Origin: Oerskovia flava | GTDB taxonomy: Bacteria; Actinomycetota; Actinomycetes; Actinomycetales; Cellulomonadaceae | Assembly (NCBI RefSeq): GCF_026163685.1 | Contig: NZ_JAOXSR010000011.1 | Span: 1-64,000, forward strand | Reading direction: 5' to 3' | DNA: 64,000 bases | In this document: positions 1 through 11,039 of the stretch, piece after piece | Layout: each line of letters begins with the position of its first letter | Position numbering within the stretch: the first letter of the stretch is position 1 | Notes under the pieces: model-generated | What the model was told of the DNA's origin: nothing | The model's input: the letters and a program-made list of their open reading frames with translations, nothing else | Database searches by the model: none | Translations under genes and position numbers: made by a program

Positions 1-47
1 GGTGGCGGCAAACCGTTGCCGGATTGCCGCCACCGCCCCGCCCACAG
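1..47. repeat. Right part of a 60-nt palindromic repeat (copy B)
   Basis: Bases 1-11 pair with 24-34 (11 bp), an A/A mismatch follows, then CCG 13-15 pairs with CGG 20-22 around a TTGC loop. The tail 35-47 reads GCCCCGCCCACAG. The same 34-base core length and the same tail (ATCCCGCCCACAG) occur at 44706-44765. The outer left arm would lie just before base 1 and is not visible. It sits about 50 nt before smc. It could act as a terminator of the preceding gene or be a dispersed repeat. Confidence 0.7.
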
Positions 48-84
48 CGGCTCCCGGGTCCACGGGATCGTGGCTGTCGGCGGC

Positions 85-90
85 TAGGCT
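85..90 (+). promoter_or_regulatory. -10 hexamer of smc, leaderless
   Basis: TAGGCT lies 6 nt before the GTG start at 97, so transcription would begin at or next to the start codon. No Shine-Dalgarno sequence and no clear -35 are seen. Confidence 0.55.
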
Positions 91-96
91 CACGAC

Positions 97-3000
97 GTGC
101 ACCTCAAGACGCTCACCCTGCGCGGCTTCAAGTCGTTCGCGTCGGCGACGACGCTGCGCTTCGAGCCCGGGGTCACGTGCGTCGTCGGCCCCAACGGCTC
201 CGGGAAGTCCAACGTCGTCGACGCGCTCGCGTGGGTCATGGGGGAGCAGGGCGCCAAGACCCTGCGCGGCGGCAAGATGGAAGACGTCATCTTCGCGGGC
301 ACGACCGGCCGCCCGCCCCTCGGTCGCGCCGAGGTCGCCCTGACGATCGACAACTCCGACGGCGCCCTGCCGATCGAGTACTCCGAGGTCACGATCTCGC
401 GCACCCTGTTCCGCAACGGCGGGTCCGAGTACGCGATCAACGGCTCCGGGTGCCGGCTGCTCGACATCCAGGACCTGCTGTCCGACTCCGGCCTCGGCCG
501 CGAGATGCACGTGATCGTCGGGCAGGGCCAGCTCGACGCGGTGCTGCGCGCCACGCCCGAGGACCGCCGCGGCTTCATCGAGGAGGCCGCCGGCGTCCTC
601 AAGCACCGCAAGCGCAAGGAGAAGGCGCTCCGCAAGCTCGACGCGATGCAGGCCAACCTCACGCGCCTGGCCGACCTCACCGCCGAGATCCGCCGCCAGC
701 TCGGGCCGCTCGGCCGCCAGGCGGAGGTCGCCCGCAAGGCCCAGACGGTCCAGAGCGACCTGCGCGACGCCAAGGCGCGGCTCCTCGCCGACGACCTCGC
801 CCAGCTCACCGCCACCCTCGCCCAGGAGCTCGCGGACGAGACCGCCCTGCGTACCGAGCAGGAGCAGGTGGAACGAGCACTCGCGGTGGCGCGCGCGGAG
901 CTGGTGCGCCTGGAGACCGAGGCGGCGGCCGCGGCCCCGGCGCTCGGCGAGGCGAACGAGGTGTGGTTCCAGCTCTCGTCGCTGCGCGAGCGCCTGCGCG
1001 GGACGCAGTCCCTCGCGGCCGACCGCCAGCGCCTGCTCGGTCGGGCCGAGCCCGCGCCGCAGGGTCAGGACCCCGACGACCTCGAGGCGCAGGCGGACCG
1101 GGCACGGGCCGCCGAGCGGGAGCTCACCGCCGAGGTGGACCTCGCCCGGGCGGCGCTCGCCGAGGCCGTCGAGGCACGCTCCGCGGCCGAGGAGAGCGCG
1201 AGCTCTGCCGAGCGCCAGGTGGCGACGCTGCTGCGCGGTGCCGCGGACCGGCGTGAAGGGCTCGCGCGGCTCGCCGGACAGGTCTCGGCCCGGCGCAGCC
1301 GTGTCGAGGCGACGGAGGCCGAGATCGGGCGGCTGCGCGAGACGCTGACCGAGGCGGAACACCGCCAGCACGACGCCTCGACGCAGTTCGCCGCACTCGA
1401 GACCCAGGTCGTCGGGGTCGAGGAGGGCGAGGAGGGGCTCGACGCCGAGCACGAGCAGGCCGCCCACGACGTCGAGCAGACCGAGTCGGCGGTGGCCGGG
1501 CTCGTCGAGGAGGAGTCCGGCGCCGAGCGTGACCGCGCGACCTGGAGCGCGCGGATCGAGACCCTCCAGATGAGCCTCGAGCGCAAGGACGGTGCCGGTG
1601 CGCTGCTCGCCACCGAGGAGGTCCGGACCCTGGGCTCGCTCGCCGCGCTGCTGAGCATCGACACGGGGTACGAGGACGCGATCGCCGCCGCGCTCGGCCG
1701 TGGTGCCGACGCGGTGGCGGTCGAGAGCGTCGGGGCCGCCGTGGACGCGCTGCGCCGGCTGCGCACCGACGACGCCGGTCGCGCGAGCCTCCTCGTGGCG
1801 CTCGGGCCGACCCCGGAGGCCTCCGGAGCGGACCTGCCGTCCGGGGTGCCCGACGGCGCGGTGTGGGCCCTCGACGTCGTCACCGCCGCGGCGGTGGTCC
1901 AGGGGGCTGTGCACGGCCTGCTCGACGGTGTGCTCGTCGTGGACGACCTCGCCCAGGCGCGTGCCGCGCTCACGGCGCACCCCGCGCTCGTCGTCGTCAC
2001 CCGCACCGGCGACCTGCTGGCAGCGGACCGGGCGTGGGGCGGGTCGGCCTCGGCGCCGAGCGTCCTGCACCTGCAGGCGGCGCTCGAGGAGGCGCGGGCG
2101 GCGCACGATGACGCCGTGGCGCGCGGCGAGCGGGCGCGGTTCGCGCTGGTGACGGCGCGTGAGGCCGCCACGGACGCGCGTGGCCGGTACGAGGCCACGC
2201 TGGAACGGCTGCACGAGTCCGACGCGGCCCTCGCCGCCGTCGCCGAGCAGCTGGGCCATCTCGGGTCCTCGGCCCGTTCGGCCGCGGCGGAGGCCGACCG
2301 CGCACGCGCCAGCCTCGACCGGGCGGCGGAGACGCTCGTCGCCGACCAGGAGGAGCTCGCGGGTCTGGCCGCGCGGCTCGAGCAGGCGCAGGCAGCGCCG
2401 GAGGAGACCGAGGACGCGATCGTCACGGCGACCGCCGAGCGCGACCGGCTCGCGCAGGAGGCGGCGGGCGCACGGGCGCGGGAGACGGAGTCGCGGCTGG
2501 CGCTGCGCACGAGCGAGGAGCGGGCCCGGGCTCTGTCCGGACGCGCGCAGTCGCTCGGCCGCGCGGCGGCCACCGAGCGCGCGGCGCGGGAGCGTGCCGC
2601 GGCCCGGGAGGCCCAGCGTGTGCGGGAGGCGGAGCGCGCTCGGTCGGTCCAGGAGGGCGCCGCTGCCGCGCTGCGCGTCCTCGAGGGGTCTCTCGCCCGG
2701 GCGGCGACCGCGCGGGAGGAGGCCGAGGCCGCACGGACCGAGCGGGAGACCCGGGTGGCGGCGGGCCGGTCCGGTGTCGACGAGCTGGCCGTGCGCCTGC
2801 GCGAGCTGACCGACGTCGCGCATCGCGACGAGGTCGCCCGGGCGCAGCAGCAGCTGCGCGTCGAGCAGCTGCAGGAACGCAGCGTCGAAGAGCTCGGCCT
2901 GGATCCCCAGGTGCTCGTCGAGGAGTTCGGTCCGCACCGCCCGGTGCCGACCGGCGCCCCCGCCGCCCCGGAGGGCGACGGCACGGACGGTAGCGCTGCG

Positions 3001-3708
3001 GAGGGCGGCGGCGCGGACGACGACCCGCCCTCGGTGCCCTACGTGCGCGCCGAGCAGGAGAAGCGCCTGCGCGAGGCCGAGCGGGCGCTCAACCGGCTCG
3101 GCCGGGTGAACCCGCTGGCGCTCGAGGAGTTCGCCGCGCTCGAGGAGCGGCACACCTTCCTGGCGACCCAGCTCGCGGACCTCAAGAAGTCGCGTACCGA
3201 CCTGCTCGAGATCGTGCGGGACATCGACGAGCGGGTCGAGCAGGTGTTCACCGAGGCCTATCACGACACCGCCGAGCAGTTCGAGCAGGTCTTCGCCCGG
3301 ATGTTCCCGGGCGGGGAGGGGCGGCTCGTGCTCACCGACCCGGACGACATGCTCACCACCGGCATCGAGGTGGAGGCGCGTCCGGCGGGCAAGAAGGTCA
3401 AGCGGCTGTCGCTGCTCTCCGGCGGCGAGCGCTCGCTGACGGCCGTCGCGCTGCTCGTCGCGATCTTCAAGGCGCGCCCGAGCCCGTTCTACGTGATGGA
3501 CGAGGTCGAGGCTGCGCTCGACGACGTCAACCTCGGGCGCCTCCTCGAGATCTTCCGCGAGCTCCAGCGCGACTCCCAGCTCATCGTCATCACGCACCAG
3601 AAGCGCACCATGGAGATCGCCGACGCACTGTACGGGGTGACGATGCGGGGGGACGGCGTCACGACGGTCATCAGCCAGCGTCTGCGTGACGCGGAGCACG
3701 TTTCCTGA
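97..3708 (+). CDS. smc: Chromosome segregation ATPase SMC
   Basis: SMC forms the ring-shaped condensin core that, with ScpA and ScpB, compacts and resolves the nucleoid. At 1203 residues it has full family length. The N-terminal Walker A GPNGSGKS is at residues 31-38. Long Glu/Arg/Ala-rich coiled coils flank a hinge that begins near residue 508 (LGSLAALLSIDTGYEDAI). The C-terminal head has the signature LSGGERS near 1106 and Walker B YVMDEVEAALDD near 1132. An acidic, low-complexity Gly/Asp stretch near 950-975 interrupts the second coiled coil. The GTG start is chosen because MHLKTLTLRGFKSF is the usual SMC beginning. Placement upstream of ftsY is standard in actinobacteria. Confidence 0.97.
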   Translation: MHLKTLTLRGFKSFASATTLRFEPGVTCVVGPNGSGKSNVVDALAWVMGEQGAKTLRGGKMEDVIFAGTTGRPPLGRAEVALTIDNSDGALPIEYSEVTISRTLFRNGGSEYAINGSGCRLLDIQDLLSDSGLGREMHVIVGQGQLDAVLRATPEDRRGFIEEAAGVLKHRKRKEKALRKLDAMQANLTRLADLTAEIRRQLGPLGRQAEVARKAQTVQSDLRDAKARLLADDLAQLTATLAQELADETALRTEQEQVERALAVARAELVRLETEAAAAAPALGEANEVWFQLSSLRERLRGTQSLAADRQRLLGRAEPAPQGQDPDDLEAQADRARAAERELTAEVDLARAALAEAVEARSAAEESASSAERQVATLLRGAADRREGLARLAGQVSARRSRVEATEAEIGRLRETLTEAEHRQHDASTQFAALETQVVGVEEGEEGLDAEHEQAAHDVEQTESAVAGLVEEESGAERDRATWSARIETLQMSLERKDGAGALLATEEVRTLGSLAALLSIDTGYEDAIAAALGRGADAVAVESVGAAVDALRRLRTDDAGRASLLVALGPTPEASGADLPSGVPDGAVWALDVVTAAAVVQGAVHGLLDGVLVVDDLAQARAALTAHPALVVVTRTGDLLAADRAWGGSASAPSVLHLQAALEEARAAHDDAVARGERARFALVTAREAATDARGRYEATLERLHESDAALAAVAEQLGHLGSSARSAAAEADRARASLDRAAETLVADQEELAGLAARLEQAQAAPEETEDAIVTATAERDRLAQEAAGARARETESRLALRTSEERARALSGRAQSLGRAAATERAARERAAAREAQRVREAERARSVQEGAAAALRVLEGSLARAATAREEAEAARTERETRVAAGRSGVDELAVRLRELTDVAHRDEVARAQQQLRVEQLQERSVEELGLDPQVLVEEFGPHRPVPTGAPAAPEGDGTDGSAAEGGGADDDPPSVPYVRAEQEKRLREAERALNRLGRVNPLALEEFAALEERHTFLATQLADLKKSRTDLLEIVRDIDERVEQVFTEAYHDTAEQFEQVFARMFPGGEGRLVLTDPDDMLTTGIEVEARPAGKKVKRLSLLSGGERSLTAVALLVAIFKARPSPFYVMDEVEAALDDVNLGRLLEIFRELQRDSQLIVITHQKRTMEIADALYGVTMRGDGVTTVISQRLRDAEHVS

Positions 3709-3802
3709 CCTCCCAGGAACGCTGGAATTCCGCGCCTTGTGAAGATGTGGTGCGGATCGTTCGACGCGCCGTGTCCTGGTCTGCACGAGCGCGTGGTGAC
3801 CG

Positions 3803-3808
3803 GATACT
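3803..3808 (+). promoter_or_regulatory. -10 hexamer of the 3815 gene, leaderless
   Basis: GATACT is followed by 6 nt and then the ATG at 3815. There is no ribosome binding site in the gap. Confidence 0.5.
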
Positions 3809-3814
3809 TGAGCC

Positions 3815-4375
3815 ATGATCGGGATGTTCCTCTGGCTCGGTGTCGCCGTCGGCGCGGCACTTCTCGTGTTCCTCTTCGCGAGCGTGGTCAGCCGCATGGA
3901 CTCCGGCGCCCAGGCACCGGAGAGGCTCGGGCTGCGCGGGTTCTGGACCGACTTCCGCTCGGGGCTGGGCGTGCACCGACGACGCTCGGACGCCACCGAG
4001 GCCGGCGCGCCGCAGGGGCGTGCTGCCCGCCGCCCCGTGGACACCGGCATCGACGAGCTGTTCGCGGCGACGGCGGTGAACCGGCCCGCCTACGTGGACG
4101 CCGAGGAGCTCACCGACATCCTCTTCCAGGCCCGTGACCGCGCCGTCCGCACGATCCACGTACCCGTCCGGGTCGCGCCCGCGGCCCTGTCCACCGTGCG
4201 CTCGGGCGCCGCCTCCGCCCGCTCCGGCGTGGGCGCACCCCGCTCACCCCGCCCGGCCGGTACGCCCGCGCCCACGTCGCGGCCAGTCCCGTTCCCGACG
4301 GACCACGACCGCCGCGGCGCGGTCCCGCAGCCCACGCGCCCCGCGCACGACGAGACCGCAGACGCCCGGGTCTGA
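3815..4375 (+). CDS. Small single-pass membrane protein, function unknown
   Basis: I do not recognise a named family in this 186-residue protein. Residues 4-24 form one hydrophobic helix (FLWLGVAVGAALLVFLFASVV), so it is likely anchored by its N-terminus. A basic segment follows (HRRRSD, GRAARRP). A short ordered-looking acidic part near 72-100 (GIDELFAATAVNRPAYVDAEEL) comes next. The last 70 residues are Pro/Ser/Ala/Arg-rich and probably disordered. It sits between smc and ftsY in the same direction, with its own leaderless-type -10. A role linked to the membrane or to SRP is only a guess from position. Confidence 0.7.
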   Translation: MIGMFLWLGVAVGAALLVFLFASVVSRMDSGAQAPERLGLRGFWTDFRSGLGVHRRRSDATEAGAPQGRAARRPVDTGIDELFAATAVNRPAYVDAEELTDILFQARDRAVRTIHVPVRVAPAALSTVRSGAASARSGVGAPRSPRPAGTPAPTSRPVPFPTDHDRRGAVPQPTRPAHDETADARV

Positions 4376-4422
4376 GCACGATGCCTGACGGTCCGTCCGG
4401 AGCGTCCGGCCGCCCGGTCTGA

Positions 4423-4428
4423 GAGACT
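4423..4428 (+). promoter_or_regulatory. -10 hexamer of ftsY, leaderless
   Basis: GAGACT ends 6 nt before the GTG at 4435. It fits the NANNNT pattern repeated before many starts in this window. Confidence 0.45.
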
Positions 4429-4434
4429 TCCTGC

Positions 4435-5634
4435 GTGAACGATCTCCTCCCGCTCTGGATCTCGCTGGCCGTCCTCGCTCTACTCGGACTCGTCCTCGTC
4501 GGGGTCCGTCGACGGCCGTCGCGCCGTGGTGACCGGCTCGACGAGCGCGAGGGTACCGACGCACCCACGACCGAGGCCCCGGAGCTCGGATCGGCGGGCG
4601 ACCCGCTCGCGACCGGACCGGGCCCGCTCGCTGAGCCGGAGCTCGACGTGCCGGACTCCCCGGTCGCCGAGGCGCCCGTCGTCGAACGTCCGGAACCCGT
4701 CGGCGGGCGGCTGGCGCGCCTGCGTGACCGTCTCGCGCGCTCGGGCTCGCCGTTCGGCGCCCGCCTCCTGACCGTGCTGTCCCGCGACCACCTCACGGAG
4801 GACGACTGGGACGAGCTCGAGGAGACCCTGCTCCTGGCCGACGTCGGCGCGGGCCCGGCCGGCGAGCTCATCGAGTCGTTGCGGAAGAAGGTCCGGGTCC
4901 TCGGGGTCCGCGACGCGGCGAGCGTGCGCGACCTGCTGCGCTCGGAGCTCGTCGCGCTGGTCGATCCCGCGCTGGACCGGTCGCTCGCGACCACGGCGCA
5001 CCTGGACGACGACGGCGCACGGGTGCCGGCGGTCGTGCTCGTGGTGGGTGTCAACGGCACAGGCAAGACGACGACCGTGGGCAAGCTCGCCCGGGTGCTG
5101 GTCGCGGAGGACCGGGACGTCGTGCTCGGCGCCGCCGACACGTTCCGCGCGGCGGCCGCCGACCAGTTGCAGACGTGGGGCGCGCGGGTGGGGGTGCCCA
5201 CCGTGCGGGCCGACCGGGACGGCGCCGACCCCGCCGCCGTGGCGTACGACGCGGTCCGCCAGGGCCGGGCGTCGGGTGCGGACGTGGTGCTCGTGGACAC
5301 CGCGGGCCGACTGCAGAACAAGGCCGGTCTGATGGACGAGCTGGGCAAGATCCGCCGGGTCATCTCCAAGGAGGCCCCGTTGTCGGAGGTGCTGCTCGTT
5401 CTGGACGCCACGACCGGGCAGAACGGGCTCAACCAGGCACGGGTCTTCGGTGAGGTGGCCGGCGTCACGGGCATCGTGCTCACGAAGCTCGACGGTACGG
5501 CCCGCGGCGGGATCGTGGTGGCGGTGCAGCGCGAGCTGGGCGTCCCGGTCAAGCTCATCGGCCTCGGGGAGGGACCGGACGACCTCGCGCCGTTCGACGC
5601 GGAGAGCTTCGTCGACGGGCTCCTCGGCGACTGA
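4435..5634 (+). CDS. ftsY: Signal recognition particle receptor FtsY
   Basis: FtsY is the membrane-side GTPase that docks SRP-ribosome complexes at the Sec translocon. The 399-residue protein starts with a transmembrane helix (LWISLAVLALLGLVLVGV) and an acidic, disordered A region, as in many actinobacteria. The NG domain follows: a four-helix N part near 90-190, P-loop VNGTGKTTTVGKLA near 205, DTAGRLQNK near 288 and TKLDGTARGG near 349. Its partner Ffh is encoded about 3.7 kb downstream, with the ammonium operon in between. The GTG start fits the predicted leaderless promoter. Confidence 0.96.
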   Translation: MNDLLPLWISLAVLALLGLVLVGVRRRPSRRGDRLDEREGTDAPTTEAPELGSAGDPLATGPGPLAEPELDVPDSPVAEAPVVERPEPVGGRLARLRDRLARSGSPFGARLLTVLSRDHLTEDDWDELEETLLLADVGAGPAGELIESLRKKVRVLGVRDAASVRDLLRSELVALVDPALDRSLATTAHLDDDGARVPAVVLVVGVNGTGKTTTVGKLARVLVAEDRDVVLGAADTFRAAAADQLQTWGARVGVPTVRADRDGADPAAVAYDAVRQGRASGADVVLVDTAGRLQNKAGLMDELGKIRRVISKEAPLSEVLLVLDATTGQNGLNQARVFGEVAGVTGIVLTKLDGTARGGIVVAVQRELGVPVKLIGLGEGPDDLAPFDAESFVDGLLGD

Positions 5635-5763
5635 GGCGGGCCCCGCCGCACGCAGACGGGCGTCACGCGCTGATCGCAGGGTGATCACGGTCGGGTCACG
5701 ATCCGGACGTCCTGACCGGCGCCGGAGCGCACGAAACACAACGTTTACATCCAGTGGTGCCTT

Positions 5764-5779
5764 GTCACCGCGACGTAAC
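5764..5779 (+). promoter_or_regulatory. GlnR-type box upstream of amtB
   Basis: The sequence is GTCAC-N6-GTAAC, matching the GlnR pattern GTnAC-N6-GTnAC known from mycobacteria and Streptomyces. It lies about 80 nt before the amtB start inside a 224-nt gap. A looser GAAAC/TTTAC pair sits at 5733-5748. GlnR control of amtB-glnK-glnD is established in Streptomyces; here it is inferred from the motif. Confidence 0.55.
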
Positions 5780-5858
5780 GAGACGACAGTCCGCAGGAAA
5801 TCCTGCTCCTCGACTGTTGACCTCGACCGGCCGCCCGGCTGGCGAGGGGAGATCAACA

Positions 5859-7468
<1,610 letters not shown>

Positions 7469-7487
7469 GCAGGGGCAGTCCGGACAC

Positions 7488-9290
7488 ATGACTGACGAAC
7501 CGTTGCCAGGGGGCAGCGGCGAGCAGCACGGCGAGGTCCCGCACCCCGGTGGGGTGCGGGACCTCCGCACGCAGATGCTCGCTCTGGCCCGGAACCTCAG
7601 TGGACCCGGCCGCTCCGGCGTGGCCCGCCGCGCAGCGCTGAGCGATCTCGTCACCGAGGCGCTCACCACACTCTGGAAGGACGCGACCGAGGGGGCCGAC
7701 GTCGAGGGGATGGCGCTCGCTGCCGTCGGCAGCCTCGGACGCGGCGACCTCGGGCCGGCGAGCGACCTCGACCTCGTGCTCGTGCACGACGGCCGATCCC
7801 GCTCGGCGCAGGAGATCACGCAGGTCGCCGAACGGCTCTGGTACCCGCTGTGGGACTCCGGCGTCGACCTCGACCACTCGGTGCGCTCGTTGTCCCAGTG
7901 CCGGCAGGTGGCGTCCAAGGACGTCCCCGCTGCGGTGGGGTGGCTCGACGTGCGGGCCATCGCGGGTGACGCGGTCGTGGTGCACCGCGCCTCGTCCGCC
8001 GTGCTCACCGACTGGCGTTCGGCGTCCCGGCGCCGGTTGCCCGAGCTGCTCTCTTCGACGCGTGAGCGGGCCGAGCGCGCGGGCGAGCTCGCGTACCTCA
8101 TCGAGCCCGACCTCAAGGAGGCACGTGGCGGCATCCGCGACGCCGTGGTCCTCTCGGCGCTTGCCGCGACCTGGCTGACCGACCGGCCGCACGGCCCGGT
8201 GGACCGCGCGTACACGCACCTGCTCGACGTGCGGGACGCAGTCCAGGTCGTCACGGGCCGGCACTCGAACCGGCTCGTCCTGGCCGATCTCGACGAGGTC
8301 GCGGAGATGACCGGGTACGACGACCCGGACGAGCTCCTGGCCAGCCTCGCGGAGGCCGGTCGGGCGATCTCCTACGCGCTCGACACGACCGTGCGCCGGG
8401 CCCGGCAGGCGCTCCAGCGCCCAGGGGTCGCCCGCCGACCGGTCATCGTGCGTGGACGACGGGCGGCGCCGCGACTGCGCTCGGTGGGAGACGGCCTCGT
8501 CGAGCACGACGGCGAGCTCGTCCTCGCGGTCGACGCCCACCCCGAGCACGACCCGCTCCTGTCGCTGCGCGCGGCCGCGACGGCGGCGCGCACGGGGCTG
8601 ACGCTCTCCCCGGTGTCCGTCACGAGCCTCGCGCACTGCCCGCCGCTGCCGGAGCCGTGGCCGAAGCCGGCCCGGGCCGCGCTGCTGAGCCTGCTGGGCT
8701 CGGGCAACGCCCAGATCGCGATCTGGGAGGCGCTCGACCTCGCGGGCGTCGTGACGACGTGGATCCCCGAGTGGGCAGGTGTGCGCAACCGGCCGCAGCG
8801 TGCGGCGATCCACCGGCACACCGTGGACCGGCACCTCGTGGAGGTCACCGCCCGGGCAGCGCGCGCGCGCAAGGACGTGGCGCGCGGTGACCTGCTGCTG
8901 CTCTCGGCGATCCTGCACGACATCGGCAAGCGGCGAGGTGCCGTGGACCACTCGGTCGAGGGGGCGCGGCTGGTCCCGGAGATCCTCGGGCGGATGGGGT
9001 TCGACGCAGGAGTGGTCGACGACGTCACGCTCCTCGTCCGCCACCACCTCACGCTCTCGCGCCTCGCCGTCTCGGGGGACCACGACGACCCGGCGACGGT
9101 CGCCGAGCTCCTCGCAGCCGTCGACGGCAGGCGAGACCTGCTCGAGGTGCTGCGCGCGCTCACGGAGGCCGACGCGTCGTCGTTGGGACCCACGGGCTGG
9201 ACGGCGTGGCGGGCGCGGCTCGTCGACGACCTGGTGCAGCTGGCGTCGAGGACCCTGCCGCCGGTGCCTCGCACGGTCGGCGCACCCTGA
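7488..9290 (+). CDS. glnD: PII nucleotidyltransferase GlnD lacking ACT domains
   Basis: GlnD adds and removes a nucleotide on PII Tyr51 according to glutamine status. The N-terminal nucleotidyltransferase motif [16 protein letters not shown] is present near residues 80-96. The HD phosphohydrolase part has [11 protein letters not shown] and LHDIGKRRG near 477. The protein ends at residue 600, shortly after [20 protein letters not shown]. Family members are usually about 700-900 residues and end with two ACT domains that bind glutamine. No ACT-like sequence follows before ffh, so this is a clean shortened form, not a recent frameshift. The ATG at 7488 is preferred over an upstream start inside glnK. 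Confidence 0.88.
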   Translation: MTDEPLPGGSGEQHGEVPHPGGVRDLRTQMLALARNLSGPGRSGVARRAALSDLVTEALTTLWKDATEGADVEGMALAAVGSLGRGDLGPASDLDLVLVHDGRSRSAQEITQVAERLWYPLWDSGVDLDHSVRSLSQCRQVASKDVPAAVGWLDVRAIAGDAVVVHRASSAVLTDWRSASRRRLPELLSSTRERAERAGELAYLIEPDLKEARGGIRDAVVLSALAATWLTDRPHGPVDRAYTHLLDVRDAVQVVTGRHSNRLVLADLDEVAEMTGYDDPDELLASLAEAGRAISYALDTTVRRARQALQRPGVARRPVIVRGRRAAPRLRSVGDGLVEHDGELVLAVDAHPEHDPLLSLRAAATAARTGLTLSPVSVTSLAHCPPLPEPWPKPARAALLSLLGSGNAQIAIWEALDLAGVVTTWIPEWAGVRNRPQRAAIHRHTVDRHLVEVTARAARARKDVARGDLLLLSAILHDIGKRRGAVDHSVEGARLVPEILGRMGFDAGVVDDVTLLVRHHLTLSRLAVSGDHDDPATVAELLAAVDGRRDLLEVLRALTEADASSLGPTGWTAWRARLVDDLVQLASRTLPPVPRTVGAP

Positions 9291-9294
9291 CCGG

Positions 9295-9300
9295 TAGGCT
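9295..9300 (+). promoter_or_regulatory. -10 hexamer for ffh
   Basis: TAGGCT sits 60 nt before the ffh GTG and directly abuts the hairpin at 9301-9332. The predicted transcript would therefore begin inside or next to that hairpin. Confidence 0.45.
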
Positions 9301-9332
9301 GGGGCCTCTCCCGGAGTACGCCGAGAGGCCCC
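9301..9332 (+). terminator. Perfect 10-bp hairpin between glnD and ffh
   Basis: GGGGCCTCTC (9301-9310) pairs with GAGAGGCCCC (9323-9332) around a 12-nt loop. There is no U-run, as is common in actinobacteria. It may end the amtB-glnK-glnD transcript or shape the 5' end of ffh mRNA. Confidence 0.5.
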
Positions 9333-9359
9333 AGAACCCCGAGCGATAAGGATGACGCG

Positions 9360-10982
9360 GTGTTCAGCACGCTGTCTGACCGACTCACATCGACCTTCAA
9401 GAACCTGCGCAGCAAGGGTCGGCTGTCCGAGGCGGACATCGACGCGACGATCCGCGAGATCCGCCGTGCCCTGCTCGACGCCGACGTCGCCGTGCCGGTG
9501 GTGCGGGAGTTCACCGGCACCGTGCGCGAGCGCTCGCTGTCCGCCGAGGTCTCCGGGTCGCTGAACCCGGCCCAGCAGGTCGTCAAGATCGTCAACGAGG
9601 AGCTCGTCGCCATCCTCGGCGGCGAGAGCCGCGGGCTGCGGTTCGCCAAGAACCCGCCGACGGTCATCATGCTCGCCGGCCTCCAGGGTGCGGGCAAGAC
9701 GACCCTGGCCGGCAAGCTCGCGCTGTCCCTGCGCGAGCAGGGCCACACGCCGCTCCTCGTCGCGGCGGACCTCCAGCGTCCGAACGCGGTCAACCAGCTG
9801 AGCGTCGTGGGGGAGCGTGCCGGCGTCCCGGTCTACGCCCCGCACCCCGGTGTCGCCGAGGGTGCCCCGGCCGACGTCCTGGTCGGAGACCCCGTGCAGG
9901 TGGCGCGCGACGGCGTGCAGACCGCCCGCCAGCGTCAGCACGACGTGGTGATCATCGACACCGCGGGACGCCTCGGTGTCGACGCCGAGCTCATGCGGCA
10001 GGCGGCCGACATCCGCGACGCCGTCCAGCCCGACGAGATCCTCTTCGTCATCGACGCGATGATCGGTCAGGACGCGGTGACGACCGCGAAGGCCTTCGAG
10101 GACGGGGTGAACTTCACCGGCGTCGTGCTCTCGAAGCTCGACGGCGACGCCCGCGGCGGCGCCGCGCTGTCCGTGGCTCGTGTCACCGGTCGCCCGATCC
10201 TCTTCGCCTCGACCGGTGAGAAGCTCACGGACTTCGAGGCGTTCCACCCCGACCGGATGGCGTCACGCATCCTCGACATGGGTGACGTGCTCACGCTCAT
10301 CGAGCAGGCCGAGAAGGCGTTCGACGCCGAGCAGGCCGAGCAGATGGCGCAGAAGGTCGCCAGCGGCCAGGATTTCACGCTCGCGGACTTCCTCGTCCAG
10401 ATGCAGCAGATGAAGAACATGGGCTCCATGAAGAAGATGCTCGGCATGCTGCCGGGCATGGGGCAGATGCGCGAGGCCCTGGAGAACTTCGACGAGCGCG
10501 AGGTCGACCGCATCGAGGCGATCATCCGCTCGATGACGCCCGCCGAGCGCGAGAACCCGAAGATCATCAACGGCTCGCGCCGCGCGCGGATCGCCCGTGG
10601 TTCGGGTGTGCGCACGAGCGACGTCAACCAGCTGCTCGAGCGGTTCGCCGGTGCGCAGAAGATGATGCGGCAGATGGGTCGCGGCGGCGGTATGCCAGGT
10701 ATGCCGGGCATGCCGGGGATGGGTGGGCTGCCCGGCGGTATGGGCGGCAAGAAGTCCCGCGGGCGGAGCCAAGCCCCCCAGCGCCGGTCCAAGGGCAAGT
10801 CTGGGAACCCCGCGAAGCGCGCGGCCCAGGAGCGGGCCGCCGCCGACCGGACTGCCGCCGGGCCCGCCATGAGCGAGCCGGGCTCCGCGTTCGGAGCCGG
10901 CGCGCGGGGTGGGCAGGAGCCCGCACCGGACGCCGCCGACCTGCAGATCCCCCCGGGTCTGGAGAAGTTCCTCGGGCGCTAG
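9360..10982 (+). CDS. ffh: Signal recognition particle protein Ffh
   Basis: Ffh is the SRP GTPase that binds signal sequences and 4.5S RNA. The 540-residue protein has an N domain from residue 1, P-loop GLQGAGKT at 107-114, IDTAGRLGVDAELM and the TKLDG-type motif LSKLDGDARGGAAL. The Met-rich M domain follows near 330-440 (MLGMLPGMGQM and the RNA-binding GSRRARIARGSG). After it comes a run of MPG repeats (GGGMPGMPGMPGMGG) and a basic, disordered tail of about 100 residues, longer than in E. coli but normal for actinobacteria. The GTG start gives the usual MFSTLSDRLT beginning, with AAGGA upstream. Confidence 0.97.
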   Translation: MFSTLSDRLTSTFKNLRSKGRLSEADIDATIREIRRALLDADVAVPVVREFTGTVRERSLSAEVSGSLNPAQQVVKIVNEELVAILGGESRGLRFAKNPPTVIMLAGLQGAGKTTLAGKLALSLREQGHTPLLVAADLQRPNAVNQLSVVGERAGVPVYAPHPGVAEGAPADVLVGDPVQVARDGVQTARQRQHDVVIIDTAGRLGVDAELMRQAADIRDAVQPDEILFVIDAMIGQDAVTTAKAFEDGVNFTGVVLSKLDGDARGGAALSVARVTGRPILFASTGEKLTDFEAFHPDRMASRILDMGDVLTLIEQAEKAFDAEQAEQMAQKVASGQDFTLADFLVQMQQMKNMGSMKKMLGMLPGMGQMREALENFDEREVDRIEAIIRSMTPAERENPKIINGSRRARIARGSGVRTSDVNQLLERFAGAQKMMRQMGRGGGMPGMPGMPGMGGLPGGMGGKKSRGRSQAPQRRSKGKSGNPAKRAAQERAAADRTAAGPAMSEPGSAFGAGARGGQEPAPDAADLQIPPGLEKFLGR

Positions 10983-11039
10983 GAGCGTCCCGCGCCTCCT
11001 GAGCGTCGCTGACCCGTCGTCCCACGAACCTGGAGCCCC

